Source: Limnobacter sp. CACIAM 66H1 | GTDB lineage: Bacteria > Pseudomonadota > Gammaproteobacteria > Burkholderiales > Burkholderiaceae_B | Assembly (NCBI RefSeq): GCF_001601825.1 | Contig: NZ_LUJK01000014.1 | Span: 1 to 62,306, forward strand | Direction of reading: 5' to 3' | Length of the DNA stretch: 62,306 bases | Translations under genes and position numbers: made by a program | Part shown: one piece after another, positions 25,192-33,641 of the stretch | Numbering within the stretch: position 1 is the stretch's first letter | Layout of the letters: each line of letters starts with the position of its first letter | Notes under the pieces: generated by a model | What the model was told of the DNA's origin: nothing | The model's input: the letters and a program-made list of their open reading frames with translations, nothing else | Databases searched by the model: none

Positions 25192-26828
25192 TTGTGGTGG
25201 CCCTGGGCCGCCAGGCGACTTGCGCAAAATGCTTCGCTCACGGCTGCGGGTGCATGGCGCACCAACAGCGATGCTTCAAAGGCCAAAGCCATTTGGTCCA
25301 CCATGGTTCTGGCGCTGTATTGCAGGCCATGCATATCGGTCGGGTTTAACTGCATGAATTGTTGATTCAAGCCATCCAGGTAGTGGTCAAGAATGGAATT
25401 GCCCCCCCGTGCTTTGTTCAATTCTGCATTGAAGGCCATGAGCACCGCTGGGGTTTTGCCAATGGCGCGAAGTACATCCAGGCATTGCACGTTGCCGCTG
25501 CCCTCCCAAATCGGGTTGATCACACTTTCGCGGAACAGGCGTGGGTAAATCGAGTTTTCCATCACGCCGCTGCCGCCAATGCATTCCATGATTTCATAGC
25601 TGTGTTGTGGGGCGCGCTTGCAAATCCAGTATTTGCCCACAGCAGTGGCCAGGCGGGCCAGGTGCGCTTCATGTTCGTCGCCGTCTTTCTTGTCAAGCGC
25701 TCGGGCCATGCGCATGGAAAAGGCCATGGCGCCCTCGTATTCCAGCTGCAAATCGGCCAGTACGTTCTGCATCAACGGTTGATCGATCAGTTTGGCGCCA
25801 AACGCCGCGCGTTGTTTGCAATGGTGAATGGCATTGGCCAAGCCCGCACGCATGAGGCCCGCCGAGGCACCCATGCAATCAAAACGGGTCAGGCTGACCA
25901 TCTCGATGATCGTGGGCACTCCGCGACCTTCCTCGCCAATCAGCCAACCTTGGGCGCCGCGAAACTCCACCTCGCTAGAGGCATTGGACTTGTTGCCCAT
26001 TTTGTCTTTCAAACGAATGACGTTCAAAGCGTTTTTCGTGCCATCGGGTAACCAGCGCGGCACCGCAAAACACGAGACGCCAGCGGTGGTTTGCGCCAGT
26101 ATCAAAAACACGTCGCACATGGGGGCAGACAAAAACCATTTGTGCCCCACCAGTGAATACATTTGCCCGGCACCTGGCTGGTTCACAGGTGTTGCCGTAG
26201 TGCTGTTGGCCCGCACATCCGAGCCGCCCTGTTTTTCGGTCATGCCCATGCCCACAGTAATGGACTGTTTTTCATCGATGGGCACATTGCGGGGGTCATA
26301 GCCGCGATTCAATATTTTGGATTCGAAAATGGCAGCCACTTCCGGCTGTAAGCGAAAGCTTGGAATGGAGGCAAAGGTCATCGTGACGGGGCAGCCGTGT
26401 CCGGCCTCCACCTGGCTTTGCATGAATGCCTTGGCACCGCGCACCACATGTGCGCCCTCGCATGGGTGGGTCCAGGGCTGGCTGTGCAAGCCCTCTTCAA
26501 GGGCTGATTTCATGAGCTCATGGTAAGCACCGTGGTAGCGCACTGAATCGACCCGGTTGCCAAAGCGGTCATGGGTGTCCAGCTCAGGGGTGTATTTGTT
26601 GGCCAGAAAACCCAGCTCCAGGTATTCCGGTTTGCCACACTTTTCGCCAAAAGCGGCAATTTCAGACACGCCCCAAGCGCCACCCTCGCGCTTCACACCT
26701 TCGAGCAAAGCTGCATCAGTGGTAAACAAATTGTAGCTGTGCAATTCGTTGGCAACATTCTGTACCTGGTGGGTCTCGCCCACGATTGGGCTGGCTTGCA
26801 ATTCTTTGGCGGTTTTCATGGCATTCAT
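25116..26828 (-). CDS. aidB: AidB-like acyl-CoA dehydrogenase
   Basis: 570 residues, longer than classical acyl-CoA dehydrogenases and matching AidB. Typical blocks are GMGMTEKQGGSDVRANST near residue 195, HKWFLSAPMCDVFL near 230, FRGAQGWLIGEEGRGVPTI near 290 and YEIMECIGGSGVMENS near 405. E. coli AidB binds FAD and DNA and is part of the adaptive response to alkylation, though it has weak dehydrogenase activity. No ada or alkB gene is nearby. The C-terminus overlaps the convergent gene by 76 bases. The true substrate here is unproven. Confidence 0.82.
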   Translation of the reverse strand: MNAMKTAKELQASPIVGETHQVQNVANELHSYNLFTTDAALLEGVKREGGAWGVSEIAAFGEKCGKPEYLELGFLANKYTPELDTHDRFGNRVDSVRYHGAYHELMKSALEEGLHSQPWTHPCEGAHVVRGAKAFMQSQVEAGHGCPVTMTFASIPSFRLQPEVAAIFESKILNRGYDPRNVPIDEKQSITVGMGMTEKQGGSDVRANSTTATPVNQPGAGQMYSLVGHKWFLSAPMCDVFLILAQTTAGVSCFAVPRWLPDGTKNALNVIRLKDKMGNKSNASSEVEFRGAQGWLIGEEGRGVPTIIEMVSLTRFDCMGASAGLMRAGLANAIHHCKQRAAFGAKLIDQPLMQNVLADLQLEYEGAMAFSMRMARALDKKDGDEHEAHLARLATAVGKYWICKRAPQHSYEIMECIGGSGVMENSIYPRLFRESVINPIWEGSGNVQCLDVLRAIGKTPAVLMAFNAELNKARGGNSILDHYLDGLNQQFMQLNPTDMHGLQYSARTMVDQMALAFEASLLVRHAPAAVSEAFCASRLAAQGHHNYGALPKGLNVKSIIERADPGVVKA

Positions 26829-26981
26829 CCCGGTGATTCTTGGAGCATTTCTTAATAATTACTCAATTTAATCATAAATGCAAATACTTGTAATTAAAGG
26901 GGTGCAATTACACCCATTCAGTGCTGGTTTTCTGTACAGCGCTATGGTAGAACGAAGGTGTGCTCACCACGGAGAAACACC

Positions 26982-27305
26982 ATGGCAACAACGCATCAAG
27001 TTGAAATTGATCTGAACACCCTTGTGATGCTGGTCAATGAAGTTGCCAAGGAGGACCCGCTTGATTATGGGGACTTGGCCGTGGATGAAATGGCGCTGCG
27101 ACATTCTTGTTGCCTGGGCGCTTTGAACATTCTTCAAAATGCAGCCATGTTTAAGGCTGAAGACCTGATCTATGTGCTGCTCAGCTCGATGGCCAAACTC
27201 ATTGAGGAAAACGTGTTGTTGCATGCGCAGAACGTAGAGCGCGGCGAGCAAATTCGAAGTGAACTGGTGGTTCAAATACTGGACCGTGCCAAAAAAGGGC
27301 ACTAA
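26982..27305 (+). CDS. Hypothetical helical protein upstream of a YjfB-like gene
   Basis: 107 residues from the ATG at 26982, which has a GGAG ribosome site; an earlier in-frame start adds only eight residues. It is acidic, helical and Leu-rich (LNTLVMLVNEVAKEDPLDYG, LLSSMAKLIEENVLLHAQN) without a signal peptide. It lies 74 bases before the YjfB-like motility gene. Not recognised; a role linked to motility or signalling is only a guess from its neighbour. Confidence 0.55.
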   Translation: MATTHQVEIDLNTLVMLVNEVAKEDPLDYGDLAVDEMALRHSCCLGALNILQNAAMFKAEDLIYVLLSSMAKLIEENVLLHAQNVERGEQIRSELVVQILDRAKKGH

Positions 27306-27379
27306 AACCCCGGCCTGATAAAGCACTCAAGTTTCAGCCCAGGCTGCCGTTATCGAAATGACAGATACGGAGAAAAACA

Positions 27380-27583
27380 ATGGATGTGTCCCCCGCCGCC
27401 ATGGTGAATGCCACGGTTCAGATGCAGCAAGCGCAATCAATTCAACAGGGCCAAATTGCAGTGTTCAAGAAAACCATGGACATTGCTGAGTCGTCCGTGG
27501 CGCAACTGATCCAGTCAATTCCCCAGCCACCCGCGCTGGCCACCAGTGGTAATTTGGGTACGAAATTGAACGTGTACGCCTGA
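27380..27583 (+). CDS. YjfB-like putative motility protein
   Basis: 67 residues, matching the small YjfB motility family (PF14070): an N-terminal helix with alternating Gln and Met/Val (AAMVNATVQMQQAQSIQQGQ), a middle LKK-like helix and a C-terminal LGTKLNVYA tail, which resembles the end of flagellin-associated proteins. The ribosome site is GGAG. In other bacteria it sits near flagellar genes; none are visible here. Confidence 0.7.
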   Translation: MDVSPAAMVNATVQMQQAQSIQQGQIAVFKKTMDIAESSVAQLIQSIPQPPALATSGNLGTKLNVYA

Positions 27584-27607
27584 ACATCAGGCGATAGGTG
27601 GCTTTGG

Positions 27608-28213
27608 TCAGGCTTTGGTGGCCAGCATCAAGAAGCTTTGTTTTGCCGCTTGCTCAAGTTGCCTGCGGCTAAGGCTCGGGTCGTTGTCCTGGGCCAATTG
27701 TGAAACCAGCCCATGTATTTGAACAACGATCATTGCAGCCCTCAACTTGTATTCTGCCTTGCTGATTTTTGGCTCCAGGCCGTAAATCAGTTTGAAAATC
27801 TCTTTTCTCTCTCTGGCGTAAACAGCCTCGACCAAACGTGCTGCAAAAGGCAAGCGGTTTGACAAGGCATAGATTTCTGCCAGTACACCAAAGGTTTCAG
27901 GCCGGCGAATTTCAATCAGAATCAAATCAATGATCGTTTTGAACCGCTCAAGCTGGCTTTTGTCGCTCATCGCATTCATCACTTGCGCAACCGCAGCCTG
28001 GTAGTTGTCCATCACATAGGTCAGCAAGGCTTCAACCAGCGCTTCCTTATTAGTGTAGTAGTGCTGCACGGTGCTTAGCGAAATGCCCAATTGTGTAGCC
28101 ACGCCGCGCATACTTAAGCCCGCATAGCCCTCGCTGGCCAGTATGGCCTGTGCGGTGCGCAAAATCTCCTGCGAGCGAATGTGACCCTTGTCAGTGGTGG
28201 CATGTGTATTCAT
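27608..28213 (-). CDS. TetR-family transcriptional regulator
   Basis: 201 residues. The HTH is GLSMRGVATQLGISLSTVQH then YYTNKEALVEALL near residues 38-70. It is divergent from an acyl-CoA dehydrogenase gene, and a perfect palindrome lies between them, so it probably represses that gene and itself in response to an acyl-CoA. Confidence 0.88.
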   Translation of the reverse strand: MNTHATTDKGHIRSQEILRTAQAILASEGYAGLSMRGVATQLGISLSTVQHYYTNKEALVEALLTYVMDNYQAAVAQVMNAMSDKSQLERFKTIIDLILIEIRRPETFGVLAEIYALSNRLPFAARLVEAVYARERKEIFKLIYGLEPKISKAEYKLRAAMIVVQIHGLVSQLAQDNDPSLSRRQLEQAAKQSFLMLATKA

Positions 28214-28267
28214 GTGCGTACTTTAACTCAAAAATTGCCCCCAATATGGACCTCATTATTGACAAAC

Positions 28268-28281
28268 AGGTCACGTGACCT
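28268..28281. promoter_or_regulatory. Palindromic operator candidate for the divergent TetR regulator
   Basis: AGGTCACGTGACCT is a perfect 14-base palindrome between the TetR gene and the acyl-CoA dehydrogenase gene. A second copy of the half-site context (TTGACCTATAA after GGTCGG) follows about 30 bases downstream, with TGACCTATAA occurring twice. This is the expected place and form of a TetR operator. Confidence 0.55.
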
Positions 28282-28340
28282 ATAATCGATTCACTGCAAC
28301 CGGTCGGTTGACCTATAACTTTGAGAGTGTGAAGAGACAA

Positions 28341-29483
28341 ATGAGATACCCCAAGCCCAGCTGGATGAATTCCGACCTCGAACTGTATCGTTCCAACATC
28401 CGCCGTTTCGTTGAAACCGAGATCAAGCCCAATCAGCACAAATGGGCCAAACAACAGCATGTGGACCGTGAACTTTGGACCAAGGCCGGAGAAATGGGCT
28501 TGTTGTCGGCAGATATTCCCGAGGAGTACGGCGGTGCCGGCGGCGATTTCACGCACATGGCCGTGTTGTTTGAAGAATTGGCCTACAGTGGTGACCGTTC
28601 ATTCGGTGTGCATGTGCATGCAATTGCAGCCCAGTACATTTTGAACCATGGCACTGAGGAGCAGAAACAATACTTCCTGCCCAAGATGGCCAGCGGCGAA
28701 ATGATTGGCGCGATTGCCATGAGTGAACCTGGTGCCGGTTCAGACTTGCAGGGCATTCGCACCAGCGCGGTGAAAGAGGGCAATCACTATGTGGTGAATG
28801 GTTCCAAGATTTTCATTTCCAATGGTTATCTGGCCGACGTGATTATTCTGGTCACCAAAACTGACCCAAGCGCAGGCGCCAAAGGCACCACGTTGATGTT
28901 GCTGGAGACCAAGAAAGCCGAAGGTTTCAAAGTAGGTCGAATTCTTGAAAAACTTGGCCAGAAAGGGCAAGACACCTGCGAGTTGTTCTTTGACAATGTG
29001 CGCATTCCCGCCCAAAACGTATTGGGTGCTGAGGGAATGGGATTCATGCAGTTGATGGTTGAGTTGCCCTACGAGCGTTTGATGCTGGGTGTGGGCGCCA
29101 TGGCTGCGATTGAAATGGCCATTGAAATTACCCTGGAATACACCAAAGAGCGTAAGGCTTTTGGTAAATCCATTTTCGAGTTCCAGAATACACGCTTCAA
29201 AATGGCAGAGCTTAAATCTCAGGCGGTTGTAGCGCGGGCTTTCATTGACAACTCCATTGAAAAGCTGGTGGCGGGAAAGCTGGATGCAGCAACTGCATCG
29301 ATTGCCAAATTGCATTTGAGTGAACTTGAATGCAAGGTGATCGATGAATGTCTTCAGTTCTTCGGTGGCTATGGTTACATGATGGAATACCCGATTGCGC
29401 AAATGTACGCGGATGCCCGCGTTCAGCGCATCTATGGTGGTTCTAGTGAAATCATGAAAGAGATTATTGCCCGGTCGCTGTAA
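28341..29483 (+). CDS. Acyl-CoA dehydrogenase
   Basis: 380 residues from the ATG at 28341 (ribosome site AAGAGA); a more distant in-frame ATG at 28275 lies in the palindrome region. The typical signatures are present: IAMSEPGAGSDLQGIRTSA near residue 125, FISNGYLADVIILVTKTD near 155, and the C-terminal QFFGGYGYMMEYPIAQ with YGGSSEIMKEIIARSL. The catalytic Glu of the family would be the one near the GYG motif. It is a beta-oxidation-type or branched-chain dehydrogenase, FAD-dependent, and is divergent from its likely TetR repressor. A terminator follows. Confidence 0.92.
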   Translation: MRYPKPSWMNSDLELYRSNIRRFVETEIKPNQHKWAKQQHVDRELWTKAGEMGLLSADIPEEYGGAGGDFTHMAVLFEELAYSGDRSFGVHVHAIAAQYILNHGTEEQKQYFLPKMASGEMIGAIAMSEPGAGSDLQGIRTSAVKEGNHYVVNGSKIFISNGYLADVIILVTKTDPSAGAKGTTLMLLETKKAEGFKVGRILEKLGQKGQDTCELFFDNVRIPAQNVLGAEGMGFMQLMVELPYERLMLGVGAMAAIEMAIEITLEYTKERKAFGKSIFEFQNTRFKMAELKSQAVVARAFIDNSIEKLVAGKLDAATASIAKLHLSELECKVIDECLQFFGGYGYMMEYPIAQMYADARVQRIYGGSSEIMKEIIARSL

Positions 29484-29498
29484 GCTGTTTTGACTTAG

Positions 29499-29528
29499 AA
29501 AAAGCCCGTCGATTGACGGGCTTTTTTT
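29499..29528 (+). terminator. Rho-independent terminator
   Basis: An 11-base stem, AAAAGCCCGTC / GACGGGCTTTT, with a 4-base loop and a run of T, right after the acyl-CoA dehydrogenase gene. Confidence 0.88.
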
Positions 29529-29663
29529 ATTGACGCGATGTTGATCAATACTTGAACGATTATTGTGTTAAACATTATTAACAAAGTTTAGTAACAATCT
29601 TCGAATCTGAATATCCGGTCTCTGTGTATGACTTGTATCCGAAAACTTACAGGTATACACACC

Positions 29664-30980
29664 ATGATCGATCAAGTTCCAGTTGCGAAAATTCAAACCC
29701 CGAATGCGACCCCAACCATCACCCGCAATGGCCAGGTTGTGGCTGATGCGGAGCTGTTTCAGTGGGGCGATGAAATTTCAAACACTTCGGCCACTCCCAT
29801 GGAAATCCGCATTCCTGCGCGTGGACCTGGACAAGGCGATACTTTACTGGTGCTGCAGCCTGGCGCGGCAGCGCGTCTGGAGGAGATCGGTTCAGATGTA
29901 GCAGGAGCGGCTTCGCGTACCAAAGTGGTGGCGCTGACTGAGGGTGTTGAACTTTACGACATTGATGACGATATCTCATCTGCCATTCTCGAACAGGGCA
30001 CAGGCGAGATGTCAGGCCTGGTTGGTGCTGGTTTGTTGGCTGGTGGTTTGGGCGGAGGCGCAGCCGCTGGTCTGGGCGCAGTGGCTGCAGGTGCATTTTT
30101 GCTCGGCGACGACGATGACAATGGTGGCGCTGGGCAAAGTGGTAGCGGTGCTGGTGGTTTGGCCGGTGGTGTCGAATCAATAGGTGATGGCCTAGAGGAA
30201 ACGCCCTTGGCACCTGTGGCCGGGGCGACAGATGCAGTCTCGGACGGCCTTGGTATGGTTGGCGGCGCGATTGGTGGTATTTCGGATCAAGATCCAACCG
30301 GTTTGACTGATGTGCTTGCAGGCGTTGTAGGCGACCCCAGCAGTGGCGATGGTTCCGATGCTGGTGGGTTGGTTGGTGCTGTAAATTCAATTTCGACTGG
30401 GCTGGACAGTGGCACTGAAAACACGCCCTTGGCACCATTGGTTGATCCCCTGACAGAAACCTTGGGTTCGGACTCTGGCGCTGTGGATGGCGTTGCGCAA
30501 GGTTTGGCCGATGTGGGTAACACCCTGGCTGGTGATGACAGCCCATTGGCGCCGGTCACCTCGGACATCCTTGCTCCGATCGTGGGCACGAGCGACGACA
30601 CCAGTGACACCAATGGTGTTCCCGGTACCCTGAATGAAGTCAGCGAAGGGCTGGCTGACCTGACTGCTGAAGACGCAGCGCTTGCACCTTTGGATCCGGT
30701 CACGAGCGCGGTGGGAGACGGAGTCAATACCTTGGCCGAGGGTGTTGAAACACTGGGTGGCGCTGTGGCCGATGCCTCTGCCCAAGACCCCACTGGCTTG
30801 ATTGGCACGGTGGGAGAGGTGTTGGGTGGCGATAGCGTCAGTTCTGGCGATTCGGGCGCAGGTACGGCACTGCCGACAGACGCATTGCCACTGGATATGC
30901 TGACCGGTGCCCTGCCAATTTCAACTGACGGCGGAGGACTGGGGCCGCTTGATTCATTGACTGGTGCCTTGCCTGTTTAA
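29664..30980 (+). CDS. Repeat-rich, acidic surface or secreted protein candidate
   Basis: 438 residues from the ATG at 29664 (an in-frame ATG at 29628 is possible). The first 100 residues are beta-rich and resemble the BapA-prefix-like N-terminus of type I secreted adhesins. A Gly/Ala hydrophobic stretch (GLVGAGLLAGGLGGGAAAG, near residues 124-150) is followed by an acidic GDDDDNG. The rest is made of loose repeats containing TPLAP / SPLAP / ALAP and DPTGL words about every 50-60 residues. No classical signal peptide. I infer an exported or surface protein; the family is unrecognised. A weak stem-loop follows at 31003-31032. Confidence 0.5.
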   Translation: MIDQVPVAKIQTPNATPTITRNGQVVADAELFQWGDEISNTSATPMEIRIPARGPGQGDTLLVLQPGAAARLEEIGSDVAGAASRTKVVALTEGVELYDIDDDISSAILEQGTGEMSGLVGAGLLAGGLGGGAAAGLGAVAAGAFLLGDDDDNGGAGQSGSGAGGLAGGVESIGDGLEETPLAPVAGATDAVSDGLGMVGGAIGGISDQDPTGLTDVLAGVVGDPSSGDGSDAGGLVGAVNSISTGLDSGTENTPLAPLVDPLTETLGSDSGAVDGVAQGLADVGNTLAGDDSPLAPVTSDILAPIVGTSDDTSDTNGVPGTLNEVSEGLADLTAEDAALAPLDPVTSAVGDGVNTLAEGVETLGGAVADASAQDPTGLIGTVGEVLGGDSVSSGDSGAGTALPTDALPLDMLTGALPISTDGGGLGPLDSLTGALPV

Positions 30981-31002
30981 ACATTACCGCGAGGTCCGAC
31001 TT

Positions 31003-31032
31003 CAAATCCCCCGACCAAAACAGTTGGGGGAG
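31003..31032 (+). terminator. Weak terminator-like stem-loop
   Basis: CCCCCGAC / GTTGGGGG forms an 8-base stem (one G-T pair) with a 7-base loop shortly after the repeat-rich gene. The T-tract is poor, so it may be a weak terminator or a stabilising hairpin. Confidence 0.4.
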
Positions 31033-31148
31033 AGTTTAAGAAAACAAGCCACCCTGGAAAAATAATCGCGTTGGTCACGCGTGATGATTAGCCAGCCATG
31101 AATTCGTTCAGAATGCTTTGGGTAATCTGTCAGTAAACAGGGGGTTTT

Positions 31149-31838
31149 GTGAAGGTCATACTATTGTTAATTGGTTTAATGGGATTGATGTCCAATGGTT
31201 ATGCCGGTCGCCCCATTGAAACTGACGACGCGTCGGTGACTGCCCATCGAACCTGCCAGCTTGATTTTTGGACAGAAACATCGTTGGAGGTTCGACAGGA
31301 CAATTTCAATGGGGGCTGTAATTTTTTGGGCAATGGTGAGTTTAGCCTCGGGCTTGGTGCCGTACATGGCAATCAGGAAGATTAAACTCTGAGTTCCCTC
31401 GGTTACAAGCACATTTTCAAACACTTCACTGACAGCACTGCGGGGTATGGTCTGGCGGCCAGCAGAGAGTGGGGGCGCCTGAAGTCTACCGATGAGTCTT
31501 CACAAGAAACACTGTTGACCACGATTGCGTCTGTGCCTTTGAGGGGCGAGGATTTACTGCTTCACCTGAATCTTGGCTATTTGCAATACAGAGATCAAAT
31601 TCAAAGCGACAACAGTGTTTTCAAGGCAGCGGCGCTGGATTACTCATTCAATGAGCGTATCGGGTTTTCTGTCGAAACATTCTCAGGTGTTGAGGACAGT
31701 TTGAGCTGGCGAGTCGGCGCCCGGTACACCCTGATCCCTGATTTTTTGCAAATCGACGCAAGTTATGGCAGCGATTACGGCACTTTCCAGGGTGCAAGGG
31801 CATTTACCGTGGGTTTTGGGATCACCCCGGGTTTCTGA
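31149..31838 (+). pseudogene. Outer-membrane beta-barrel (transporter-like) gene with an in-frame stop
   Basis: A GTG start at 31149, a signal peptide (KVILLLIGLMGLMSNGYAG) and RPIETDDASVTAHRTCQLD match the N-terminus of a beta-barrel family related to PF13557. Codon 79 is a TAA at 31383-31385, but the same frame continues without another stop to 31838 and still reads like a barrel (LHLNLGYLQYRDQIQ, VGARYTLIPDFLQIDASYG, ending FGITPGF). The whole would be 229 residues. I infer a nonsense mutation, or an assembly error; programmed readthrough is less likely. Alternative: the second part restarts at a TTG at 31515. Confidence 0.7.
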
Positions 31839-31843
31839 CACTT

Positions 31844-32653
31844 TCAGGTATTCTTGATCACCATCAAAATTGCAACCACAACACACATCGCACCAAATGC
31901 CTTTTTCAACTGGGCACTTGGCATTTTGTTTGAAATCAACCGGCCACCCAACATGCCACTCAGCGCGGCAGCAGCAAAAGTAATACCCACTTCATAATTG
32001 AATGCACCGGCGTTTGCGCTGTTCAGCACTCCGAATGTCGACACAATTGCGATCACTGCCAAGGAGGTCACGGTGACTGACTGTACGCTCAGGTTTGTAA
32101 AACGCTGCAGGGCAGGAACCAACACAAAACCTCCGCCCACGCCCAGTAAACCGGACAGAAAACCTGCCACTGCACCTGAGAAAACAAGGGCTCGAGCGCA
32201 TGGCCAGGTCCAGATAAACCGCCCGGTCTCGGGGCTGCGGATACAGGGACATTTGCTTTTTTCAGAATCAGGCGGTGCGTCAATTACATTCATTTCAGAA
32301 TTGGCTGCACCCCGAAACGCATTGAATGCAACCCACAGCAGCACTACCGCGAAGGCCAGCCCCAATGCCTGTGTGTCGACTTGTTGGGCCACCCAAAAAC
32401 CTACAGGCGAGAGGAGCAAGCCCACAAAACCCATCAGGGCCGCTGCTTTGTAGCGAACCTCACCCGCACGTAAACCCAGCACTGCACCCAGCGTGGCGGC
32501 AAGGCCCACGGCCAGCAGGCCAATTGGTGATACTTCTTGCACAGGCAGGCCCGTGGTAAAAACCAGCAAAGGCACAGCCAGCACACCACCGCCTGCGCCA
32601 GTCAGTGCCATGACCAAACCTACTAAAAGCCCCAAAGCCAAGGTACCAATCAT
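31844..32653 (-). CDS. TauE/SafE-family sulfite exporter-like protein
   Basis: 269 residues from the ATG at 32653, with seven or eight transmembrane helices. The two conserved repeats are visible as LVGLVMALTGAGGGVLAVPL near the start and GFLSGLLGVGGGFVLVPAL in the middle, the usual paired G-G-G signature of TauE/SafE. It is divergent from the persulfide dioxygenase gene and shares with it an intergenic palindrome, so export of sulfite or sulfonate made by sulfide detoxification is likely. Confidence 0.88.
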   Translation of the reverse strand: MIGTLALGLLVGLVMALTGAGGGVLAVPLLVFTTGLPVQEVSPIGLLAVGLAATLGAVLGLRAGEVRYKAAALMGFVGLLLSPVGFWVAQQVDTQALGLAFAVVLLWVAFNAFRGAANSEMNVIDAPPDSEKSKCPCIRSPETGRFIWTWPCARALVFSGAVAGFLSGLLGVGGGFVLVPALQRFTNLSVQSVTVTSLAVIAIVSTFGVLNSANAGAFNYEVGITFAAAALSGMLGGRLISNKMPSAQLKKAFGAMCVVVAILMVIKNT

Positions 32654-32762
32654 GCAATTGCCTGTTTTAAAAATGTTCTCGGAATGCGTTGAATGTTGAA
32701 CATATTGCCAGTGTGTCCCTGAGTATCGTGCGGCAGGCGACAAGAACAAGAGAAGGGTCTAT

Positions 32763-32784
32763 TATATGCGTATTTGCGCATATA
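32763..32784. promoter_or_regulatory. Palindromic operator candidate (BigR/ArsR type)
   Basis: TATATGCG (32763-32770) and CGCATATA (32777-32784) form a perfect 8-base inverted repeat with a 6-base spacer, about 20 bases upstream of the persulfide dioxygenase start and between it and the divergent exporter. Sulfide-responsive ArsR regulators such as BigR/SqrR bind AT-rich palindromes at equivalent genes. No arsR-type gene is next to it, so the repressor would act from elsewhere. Confidence 0.6.
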
Positions 32785-32804
32785 TAAGGTATTGAGGTTA
32801 GAGA

Positions 32805-33554
32805 ATGATTTTCAAGCAGCTTTTTGAGCCTGTCTCCAGCACATACACCTACCTCGTGGGTTGCGAGCAAACAGGTCAGGCCATTTTGATTGATCCTGTT
32901 GTCTCGGTGATGGACCGCGACCTCGCCATATTGAATGAGCTCGGTTTAAAACTGGCCTACACCCTGGACACACACATTCATGCAGATCACATTACCGCTG
33001 CGCTTGAATTGAAACGAAAGGTAGGTAGCAAAATCGCAGCGCCTGCCTTTGACCGCCTGCCATGCGCTGACCATGCGATAGAGGAGGGGAAACCATTTGT
33101 TGTGGGCACTGTGCGAATTGATCCCCTGCACACACCTGGTCATACGGATGGTCACTTTTCTTATCACCTTGGAGAGCGGGTATTTACTGGCGATGCTTTG
33201 CTGATTGATGGTTGTGGCAGAACTGATTTTCAGAACGGGGATGCCCCCACATTGTATAAAAGTGTCAAAGAGAAACTTTTCCGCCTGCCAGAAGATACTT
33301 TGGTGTATCCCGGACACGATTATCAAAATCGACGTGTTTCTTCGATAGGGCAAGAGAAAAACCGAAACCCTCGCCTGGGTGAGCAAAAAACTCTTCAGGA
33401 GTTTATCGAGATCATGCGTAATCTGAATTTGCCTTATCCCAAATTTATTGATTATGCGGTGCCAGGCAATCGTCTGTGTGGGGTTTGTCCCAGCCATTTG
33501 CCTGAAGAGCTTGAAATCTATTGTCAACAGATTACAGAAAGTAAACAGGGGTGA
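32805..33554 (+). CDS. Persulfide dioxygenase (ETHE1-like, metallo-beta-lactamase fold)
   Basis: 249 residues. The metal site is THIHADHITAAL with HTPGHTDGH, and the ETHE1-type features CGRTDFQNGDAPTLYKSV and YPGHDYQNRRVSSI with NRNPRL are all present. This group oxidises glutathione persulfide to sulfite with O2, using mononuclear iron, and is part of sulfide detoxification. It is divergent from a TauE/SafE exporter, which would remove the sulfite. A C-terminal CGVCPSHLP pair of Cys is present. Confidence 0.88.
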   Translation: MIFKQLFEPVSSTYTYLVGCEQTGQAILIDPVVSVMDRDLAILNELGLKLAYTLDTHIHADHITAALELKRKVGSKIAAPAFDRLPCADHAIEEGKPFVVGTVRIDPLHTPGHTDGHFSYHLGERVFTGDALLIDGCGRTDFQNGDAPTLYKSVKEKLFRLPEDTLVYPGHDYQNRRVSSIGQEKNRNPRLGEQKTLQEFIEIMRNLNLPYPKFIDYAVPGNRLCGVCPSHLPEELEIYCQQITESKQG

Positions 33555-33641
33555 TTCAATGATTGACTTGTTCGTTGGTGGGTGTATTTGATATGAATTA
33601 CCTTGTATGCTCTCGTTTTGCACTCTGATTTTTCACATCGA

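Noticed and set aside
29719-30546. A 275-residue minus-strand frame opposite the repeat-rich gene
   Set aside because: It is a His/Pro/Gln-rich shadow of a repetitive plus-strand gene.
31515-31838. An independent gene starting with TTG
   Set aside because: It lies in the same frame as the signal-peptide gene upstream and reads as its continuation after one stop codon.
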